NCBI GenBank assembly: GCA_027297485.1
Contig: JAPUHZ010000010.1
Coordinates: 1 to 10,703 of the forward strand
Direction: 5' to 3'
DNA from: Deltaproteobacteria bacterium
GTDB taxonomy: Bacteria > Desulfobacterota_B > Binatia > UBA9968
Length of the DNA: 10,703 bases
The notes below the pieces were generated by a model. It made no database searches, was not told where the DNA came from, and worked only from the letters and a program-made list of their open reading frames with translations. A program made the position numbers and the translations under genes. Numbering within the stretch: position 1 is the first letter of the stretch; each line of letters starts with the position of its first letter. This document shows positions 5,785 through 10,703 of the stretch, piece by piece.

Positions 5785-7419
5785 GTTGAATTTCTAAAAG
5801 CCCAGGATATCCGTTATATCTTCGGGAAGGTTGGCGAGGACATCCTCCCCCTTTTGGATTATATTGCGAGCCAGGACTCAATCAAATTCATTTCCACTTA
5901 TAGGGAGGAAACGGCAGTATTTATGGCTGACGGGTATGCCAGGGTCACCGGCACGCCGGCTATTGTTCTAGTTTCTGGAGGAACCGGCGCTAGCCAAACA
6001 ATCGCAGCTATGGCGCAGGCTTTTTATGACGGCTCCCCTGTCATTTTGCTTGCCGGCGAACTGCCAATGGCTCATATAAACAAAGAAGAGTCCATAACCC
6101 GGGGATTCAAACAGGAGGCTCTCTTTGAAAAACTAATCCGCTCCTCCCATAGGGTTTCTGATCCACATCGTACAGTCGAATCTCTGGAGCAAGCTTATCG
6201 CAGTGCCGCCTCGGGTAAGAAGGGACCAGTGTATTGGGGAATCCCCCGCGATCTTCTTGTCTTGGAAACTCCAGAAAAAGTCCGCCACCATAGTCAATTC
6301 ATGTCGTCAGGCGTTGGATCGGGTGACCCGGAACTCGTCCGCCGAGCGTCTGGGCTGCTTATTGAATCTCAGAGCCCGGTCATCCTTCTGGGGGGTGGCG
6401 TTATTTGGTCCCGGGCTGCCGCAGAAGCCATGGAGTTGGCCGAGTTTCTGTTTGCCCCCATAGTCACTTCAAGGGGCAAGTCCGGCATTGTTCCAGATGA
6501 TTATCCCCTCTCCATTGGAGGATTAGGCAGTAAGGCTAACAAAGTGGCGCTACAGACCGTAGCAGAGGCCGATGTGTTGATCGCTTTTGGCTGTACCTTT
6601 AATGACCGTACCACGTTTGGTTTCTCGCGCGAAATCTTTTCCCCTAATGTCAAGATTATCCAGGTGGACATAGATCCGCGTCAGATCGGAAGAAACTACG
6701 CTATCGAACTGGGTATCGTTGGAGATGCCAGGATGGTCCTTAAAGATATCCTCTCCTTCCTATCCCAAGTGGGCGCTGAAAAATGGCCGTCAAGAGTCAT
6801 CCATCGTATCCAAAGGGTCTGGGAGCGAAAGGAGGCCTGGAGCAGCGAATGGACCCGCTTGACTCGGTCTGGTGATATACCGATCCGACGATTACGGCTC
6901 CTTAAAGACATCGTCGACGAAGTCGGCAGGGAGGGAATCATTTTTGGTGAAATCAAGTGGAAATACTGCCTTAATACTTCCTATTTTCCTCTCATCGAAG
7001 CTGACGACTTCGCCTTGCCAGGGGCACATCTCGGTTTCGCCATCGGGGCTAAAATGGCTCATCCTGCTCGGCCTGTAGCCGCCGTTTTAGGCGACGGCCA
7101 GTTTATTACGGCTCTAACTGAACTGGCAGCGGCCGTGGAACATCGGATACCCATCTTGGCAGTGGTGGCCAGGAATGGCTGTTATGGCCAGGCAAAGGCA
7201 ACGCAGACGCAATTTTACGATGGACGGTACATCGGTGTGGACCACCCGTTTCCTAACTATGCCGATGTAGCCCTTTCCCTGGGGGCATATGCAGAACGAG
7301 TGGAAACCCCAACCGACATTAGGCCTGCTCTCCGTCGTGCTCTGGAAAGTCAACGCCCGGCAGTCATTGAGGTTGTTGTTAGCCCCTCCGTCGGAGATTT
7401 AAAACCCATATTTGACTGA
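5731..7419 (+). CDS. Thiamine-diphosphate-dependent decarboxylase/acetolactate synthase-like enzyme
   Basis: 562 residues in the three-domain layout of the ALS/pyruvate-decarboxylase superfamily. The N-terminal PYR domain (about 12-180) has the cofactor-activating E59 in YREETAVFMADGYAR. The middle domain (about 205-345) has SPVILLGGGV. The C-terminal PP domain (about 370-550) has GDG (454-456), ELAAAVEHRIPI and RNGCYG (481-486). By family knowledge it would decarboxylate a 2-oxo acid and release or transfer the resulting carbonyl unit. N482, the expected metal ligand, is kept, but the usual Asn before it is Arg (R481). Sequence alone does not separate acetolactate synthase from benzoylformate-, phosphonopyruvate- or similar decarboxylases, and no ALS small subunit is nearby. 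It stands as a single gene between two two-component pairs, under a sigma-54 promoter, so it probably serves a specialised pathway rather than housekeeping valine synthesis. The first 18 residues come from a tandem duplication. Confidence 0.92.
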   Translation: MAVPITQPIMTIPITQAIVEFLKAQDIRYIFGKVGEDILPLLDYIASQDSIKFISTYREETAVFMADGYARVTGTPAIVLVSGGTGASQTIAAMAQAFYDGSPVILLAGELPMAHINKEESITRGFKQEALFEKLIRSSHRVSDPHRTVESLEQAYRSAASGKKGPVYWGIPRDLLVLETPEKVRHHSQFMSSGVGSGDPELVRRASGLLIESQSPVILLGGGVIWSRAAAEAMELAEFLFAPIVTSRGKSGIVPDDYPLSIGGLGSKANKVALQTVAEADVLIAFGCTFNDRTTFGFSREIFSPNVKIIQVDIDPRQIGRNYAIELGIVGDARMVLKDILSFLSQVGAEKWPSRVIHRIQRVWERKEAWSSEWTRLTRSGDIPIRRLRLLKDIVDEVGREGIIFGEIKWKYCLNTSYFPLIEADDFALPGAHLGFAIGAKMAHPARPVAAVLGDGQFITALTELAAAVEHRIPILAVVARNGCYGQAKATQTQFYDGRYIGVDHPFPNYADVALSLGAYAERVETPTDIRPALRRALESQRPAVIEVVVSPSVGDLKPIFD

Positions 7420-7540
7420 CCCGCATGTCCCTTTTTTGCCTTTAAAAGCTGGAGAGGAAGGGTTTCGGGAAATACTGCCCGCCATAGTAGCTCATAAGTA
7501 AAATCGGGCCCTCTATTGCTGCATTTTTGCTCCATACGAG

Positions 7541-7556
7541 TGGCACTAAAATTGCT
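7541..7556 (+). promoter_or_regulatory. Consensus sigma-54 (-24/-12) promoter of the prsK-like operon
   Basis: TGGCAC (7541-7546), TAAAA, TTGCT (7552-7556) matches the sigma-54 consensus completely. The predicted start is about 7567, 33 nt before the kinase ATG. The rest of 7420-7599 holds no gene. It has a weak CGGG/CCCG dyad (7466-7481) and several TTGCT words, but no copy of the TGTAAA-N5-TTTACA repeat. Confidence 0.88.
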
Positions 7557-7599
7557 CTGTCTTTAGAATAGCTTTTTATCACCTTTAAATTACCAACTT

Positions 7600-8937
7600 A
7601 TGGACTCAATCCAAATATTTAACATTCTTCCGCAGCCGTATGCCGTTCTTTTTGCTGCGGCTGTCCTTTCGATTACGGCCTTTCTACTCTCTCTCTATCT
7701 AGCGCCCACTTTCAAGAAAAGAGTCCAACTCTTCGTTACCAGGCACTTTTTCGGCAACAAATACGATTACAGAGAGCTATGGGTGAAATTTTCAGAAACG
7801 ACCGCTGGATCGTTGAGCCTGAACGAAATTTTACCGAAGCTTGCAGGATTTATTGCCGATTCTATGTATGTCCGTCAAGTAACCATCTGGCTCCGGTCTG
7901 CATCTCCTGACGACTTCTACCTGGCCTATTCTTACGGAGATTTCCACCCGTCTCCCAAAAGCGAACTTTCTATCCGTATGAATCCAAGGCTCTCGGGCTT
8001 ACCCTCCCCTGATATCCTGAGGATTCCCGAGCATGAGAGTGTTGAGGAAATCATGAGCTTCCCCCTTATGGAGGTCGAGGACTTAAAGGAGCTTCGGATC
8101 AGGCGCATGGTACCGGTGAGAAAAAACAGAGAGACCTTAGGCTGGGTGGGTATCGGGGAAGAACTCAGCGGAAAGAAGTTCACACTAGAGGATGAACAGT
8201 TTCTGCTCAGTATCAGCAACCAACTCGCTCATCTTATCTTGATGCACCGGCTTTCCGAGGAACTTCTTGTTGCACGCGAGTGGGAGCCGTTTAATCGCCT
8301 CACCTCGTTTGTGATTCATGATCTCAAAAACCTGGCTACCCAGCAGAGTATGACCCTTGAGAATGCCAAAAATCTTGGTGACAATCGAGATTTTGTTCAA
8401 GACGCCTTCGATACGTTTGCCCAGACCACCGACAAGATGATTAGTCTCATTGCCAGTCTGTCGGTCCGAAAAGGACATCTCGCTGCTAGCCTAGAGCCTG
8501 CCAACATCCTTGAGGTGCTAAAAGACACTTTTGACGATCTTAAGATCTGCCAAAGAGAAGGGGTAAAGCTGGTCACAGAATTCCCCCGGGAAGATAGGCC
8601 CGTAATCGTTTATGGGGACCCCAACCTTTTACGAAAGGCATTCACGAACATCTTGCTCAATGCAATCCAAAGTCTCCCTAACGGTGAAGGTACAGTCCAA
8701 GTCGCCGTTTCTCATCCCAACGGCAAGGTGATGACTGCTATCACCGACACGGGTTGCGGAATCCGGCCCGAGATTCTGAGAAACCTCTTCCGGCCATTCC
8801 AAACCACTAAGAAAGGAGGAACGGGGATCGGGCTCTGCCATACCCGTTCGATCGTTGAGGTCCACGGAGGTCAGATCCGTATTGAAAGCCGGGCCAACTC
8901 TGGGACTAAGGTTGAGATTGAGCTGCCCGCGTATTAG
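7600..8937 (+). CDS. prsK: PrsK-like histidine kinase, short form without the multi-membrane sensor
   Basis: 445 residues: one hydrophobic segment (about 12-36), a GAF-like sensor domain (about 65-205), a dimerisation helix with H240 in FVIHDLKNLATQQSM, and a catalytic domain with N-box NILLNA (N354), DTGCGI (D383), the FRPFQTTK F-box and GTGIGLCHTRSIVEVHGG. The stretch RHFFGNKYDYRELWVKFSET and the HDLKNL box are characteristic of PrsK, the kinase tied to PEP-CTERM/exosortase exopolysaccharide loci. As I recall the family, typical PrsK is close to 700 residues with a large multi-pass N-terminal region; here almost all of that is absent. The frame is closed by TAG at 7564-7566 and the promoter lies just upstream, so this is the whole gene rather than a wrong start. 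It is followed after 30 bp by its presumed partner regulator. No clear Shine-Dalgarno precedes the ATG. Confidence 0.9.
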   Translation: MDSIQIFNILPQPYAVLFAAAVLSITAFLLSLYLAPTFKKRVQLFVTRHFFGNKYDYRELWVKFSETTAGSLSLNEILPKLAGFIADSMYVRQVTIWLRSASPDDFYLAYSYGDFHPSPKSELSIRMNPRLSGLPSPDILRIPEHESVEEIMSFPLMEVEDLKELRIRRMVPVRKNRETLGWVGIGEELSGKKFTLEDEQFLLSISNQLAHLILMHRLSEELLVAREWEPFNRLTSFVIHDLKNLATQQSMTLENAKNLGDNRDFVQDAFDTFAQTTDKMISLIASLSVRKGHLAASLEPANILEVLKDTFDDLKICQREGVKLVTEFPREDRPVIVYGDPNLLRKAFTNILLNAIQSLPNGEGTVQVAVSHPNGKVMTAITDTGCGIRPEILRNLFRPFQTTKKGGTGIGLCHTRSIVEVHGGQIRIESRANSGTKVEIELPAY

Positions 8938-8967
8938 GGGTGCAATGAAATATAGAGAGAGGCCATC

Positions 8968-9636
8968 GTGAAATCGAAAGTCCTTCTGGTCGATGACGAG
9001 GAAAATATTCTCAAGCAGATGCGTTGGGCCCTTGAGGCGGAATACCACGTTCTCACGGCTCTGAATGAGAGTGAGGCCATGGCGACCTTTCAAAGGGAAA
9101 AACCTGAGGTGGTCGTCTTGGATCTCTCGCTGGACTGCCAGAGTCCTACGGATCTAGGGGGTTTTCGTCTATTGGAACAGATTCTGGGGCAAGAACCTTC
9201 TACACGGGTCATCATTGTGACTGGTAACAATGATGATACCAACGCCCTGCGTGCGGTTCGCTTGGGGGCGATCGACTATTATTCCAAACCTATCGTCTTG
9301 GATGAAATCAAGGTAATGATCAGACGCGCCACGCACGTCCATCAATTGCATCAACGCCTCCAAGCCACTTCTCCCGATTCCGGGAACGGACTCTATAGCC
9401 TCATCGCAGCCAATCACGTCAATCTCAAGTACGCCAAGAAAGTCATGGAAAGAGAATACGCTCGAAAGGCTCTGTTACGAAACAAAGGGGTCGTTAGCCG
9501 AGCAGCGAGAGATTTAGGCATCAGCCGAGTTAACCTGTATGAACTCATCGCCAAATACGACATCGAAATTGAGAAGTTTAAAAAGACCAATCCTAACCCA
9601 AAACCCCAGAACACGAAAGACCGAGAGGTCGTGTAA
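8968..9636 (+). CDS. prsR: PrsR-like response regulator lacking the AAA+ domain (REC-Fis HTH)
   Basis: 222 residues beginning at GTG, with a purine-rich GAGAGAGG just upstream. The receiver domain (about 1-130) has D9/D10, phospho-acceptor D52 in VVLDLSLD, T85 and K107 (YYSKPI). The extended loop after D52 and the run TGNNDDTNALRAVRLGAIDYYSKPI resemble PrsR, the PEP-CTERM-box regulator. A Fis-type helix-turn-helix follows (about 165-200, VVSRAARDLGISRVNLYELIAKY). PrsR normally carries a central sigma-54 AAA+ ATPase between these parts. Here only about 30 residues of linker are present, with no Walker A, GAFTGA or Walker B, and no room in any frame for them. It can therefore be a phosphorylation-dependent DNA-binding protein but not a sigma-54 activator on its own. 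RegA/ActR-type regulators share this REC-Fis build and are the alternative family. The tail is basic (KKTNPNPKPQ). Confidence 0.88.
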   Translation: MKSKVLLVDDEENILKQMRWALEAEYHVLTALNESEAMATFQREKPEVVVLDLSLDCQSPTDLGGFRLLEQILGQEPSTRVIIVTGNNDDTNALRAVRLGAIDYYSKPIVLDEIKVMIRRATHVHQLHQRLQATSPDSGNGLYSLIAANHVNLKYAKKVMEREYARKALLRNKGVVSRAARDLGISRVNLYELIAKYDIEIEKFKKTNPNPKPQNTKDREVV

Positions 9637-9663
9637 GAAGGATCCAAAAAGCACTGACAGGAA

Positions 9664-9671
9664 ACGGAGGT
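9664..9671 (+). promoter_or_regulatory. Strong ribosome binding site for a TTG start
   Basis: ACGGAGGT, with GGAGG ending 9 nt before TTG at 9680, fixes the start of the dehydrogenase gene. No ATG or GTG nearby opens this frame. Confidence 0.75.
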
Positions 9672-9679
9672 ATCTCAAG

Positions 9680-10703
9680 TTGGCAAAGCTCAAGAATAAA
9701 CTAGTCAACCGCACAGCGACCGCAGCGGTCATCGGGCTCGGCTATGTCGGGCTCCCCTTAGCCTTGGAGATAGTGAGGGCTGGTTTTAATGTGATCGGCA
9801 TTGACATTGACAAGAACAGGGTGAGAAGCCTTGAAGACGGGAAATCATACATACAGGATGTTGAAAGCGAAGAAATTACAAACGCCCTCATGGCGGGAAA
9901 GTTTTGCCCCACTCACGATTTTGAGATGCTCCGTAGGGCAGATGCCATTAGCATCTGTGTTCCCACCCCCCTCAGCAAGAGTAAAGACCCGGATATTTCA
10001 TATATCATGACTGCAGCAGAGGAAGTTAGAAAGAATCTTCGACCAGGCCAGCTAGTGATCTTGGAAAGCACCACCTATCCAGGGACAACTGAGGAGCTTA
10101 TTCTCCCCGAGCTTCAAGCTACAGGCCTCACGGTGGGCAGAGATTTCTTCCTCGCTTTTTCACCTGAGAGAATCGACCCTGGAAACAAAGTTTTCTCCAC
10201 TCGAAACACACCCAAGGTGGTCGGTGGAGTCACGCCTCAATGCACAGAGCTGGCACAAACATTTTACTCACAGTTTATCGAGCAGGTGGTACCGGTCTCA
10301 AACCCAAAATGCGCCGAGATGGTGAAGTTATTGGAGAATACCTTCCGGAGCGTCAACATTGCCATGGTCAACGAGATGGCTCTGATGTGCCATTTGCTTG
10401 GAGTGGACGCGTATGAAGTTATCGACGCCGCTGCCACCAAACCTTTTGGTTTTATGCCGTTTTATCCGGGACCCGGTCTTGGAGGCCACTGCATTCCTAT
10501 TGATCCCCATTACCTTGCCTGGAAGCTTAAGTCCCTCAACTTTCATGCCCGCTTTATCGCTTTAGCAGCAGAAATCAACGGAATGATGCCTTCCGTGGTT
10601 TCAGCGTTAGTCACCGAAGCCCTGAATCGACTAGAAAAGAGCGTCCGGGGAGCGAAAATCCTAATTCTCGGGGTAGCCTATAAGAAAGAGACCAATGATT
10701 ACA
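9680..10703 (+). CDS. Nucleotide-sugar 6-dehydrogenase (UDP-GlcNAc/UDP-Glc type), 3' partial
   Basis: 341 complete codons are visible and the frame runs off the right edge; about 80-100 residues are probably missing. A Rossmann NAD-binding segment, VIGLGYVGLP (about 17-26; G19, G21, G24), ends in the acidic IGIDID. ESTTYPGTTEE, FSPERIDPG, and K216/N220 in VKLLENTFRS follow. The catalytic Cys is C271 in GLGGHCIPIDP, and GVAYKKETNDY starts the C-terminal domain. The enzyme oxidises the C6 hydroxyl of a UDP-sugar to a carboxylate using two NAD+, supplying a uronic acid for surface or extracellular polysaccharide. The details look most like WbpA/TviB-type UDP-GlcNAc 6-dehydrogenases, though UDP-glucose dehydrogenase is not excluded. 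It starts with TTG behind a strong ribosome binding site, 43 bp after the regulator, with no promoter in that gap, so it is very likely cotranscribed with prsK-prsR. Confidence 0.94.
   Translation, partial: MAKLKNKLVNRTATAAVIGLGYVGLPLALEIVRAGFNVIGIDIDKNRVRSLEDGKSYIQDVESEEITNALMAGKFCPTHDFEMLRRADAISICVPTPLSKSKDPDISYIMTAAEEVRKNLRPGQLVILESTTYPGTTEELILPELQATGLTVGRDFFLAFSPERIDPGNKVFSTRNTPKVVGGVTPQCTELAQTFYSQFIEQVVPVSNPKCAEMVKLLENTFRSVNIAMVNEMALMCHLLGVDAYEVIDAAATKPFGFMPFYPGPGLGGHCIPIDPHYLAWKLKSLNFHARFIALAAEINGMMPSVVSALVTEALNRLEKSVRGAKILILGVAYKKETNDY

Noticed and set aside
5731..7419. Naming the ThDP enzyme ilvB
   Set aside because: There is no small subunit, the cofactor motif differs and the context is regulatory; only the superfamily is supported.
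7420..7599. A missing N-terminal membrane region of PrsK in the upstream gap
   Set aside because: The in-frame TAG at 7564-7566 and the promoter at 7541-7556 leave no space, and no hydrophobic frame is present.
8629..9093. 154-codon minus-strand frame spanning the prsK/prsR junction
   Set aside because: It is antisense to two well-supported genes and shows no domain signature.
8968..9636. Loss of the AAA+ domain through a frameshift or pseudogene
   Set aside because: The frame is continuous from the receiver through the helix-turn-helix, and no AAA+ motif is encoded in any frame nearby; it looks like a clean domain absence.
1..10703. CRISPR arrays, tRNA/rRNA genes, insertion sequences
   Set aside because: I saw no regularly spaced repeats, tRNA-like cloverleaf or transposase; the window is almost fully accounted for by the genes listed.

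Overview
The window looks like a chromosomal accessory region of a Gram-negative, sigma-54-using bacterium. It has mid-range GC, a recognisable PEP-CTERM/exosortase-type regulatory pair (PrsK/PrsR-like), a nucleotide-sugar dehydrogenase typical of exopolysaccharide loci, and a large NRPS. I cannot name the taxon from the sequence alone; a Nitrospirota-, NC10- or deltaproteobacterium-like organism would fit, at low confidence.

Layout: (1) 3-2546, plus strand: the 3' end of an NRPS gene (second half of a condensation domain, a complete adenylation domain and a terminal carrier domain, with no thioesterase). (2) 2547-2834: a convergent intergenic gap with a hairpin and a short direct repeat. (3) 5467-2835, minus strand: a two-component operon made of a soluble PAS histidine kinase followed by a full-length NtrC-type (REC-AAA+-Fis) sigma-54 activator. 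(4) 5468-5730: an AT-rich divergent control region with a -24/-12 promoter, one perfect 17-bp inverted repeat (TGTAAA-N5-TTTACA) and two degenerate relatives. (5) 5731-7419: a thiamine-diphosphate (ThDP)-dependent decarboxylase/ligase whose start region is tandemly duplicated. (6) 7541-7556: a consensus -24/-12 promoter. (7) 7600-9636: a short PrsK-like kinase and a PrsR-like regulator that has lost its AAA+ domain. (8) 9680-window end: a nucleotide-sugar (UDP-GlcNAc/UDP-Glc type) 6-dehydrogenase, open at the edge, probably the first structural gene of an exopolysaccharide operon.

Working model (inference): the NtrC-type regulator binds the inverted repeats about 100-120 bp upstream of the ThDP-enzyme start and activates its sigma-54 promoter, while a related site over its own kinase promoter gives autoregulation. 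The second sigma-54 promoter drives the prsK-prsR-dehydrogenase operon. The PrsR-like protein has no AAA+ domain and cannot open a sigma-54 promoter by itself. The operon may therefore depend on another activator, either the neighbouring NtrC-type protein or a distant full-length PrsR, with the truncated protein acting as a modulator. This two-pair circuit with a 'beheaded' PrsR is the most unusual thing in the window.
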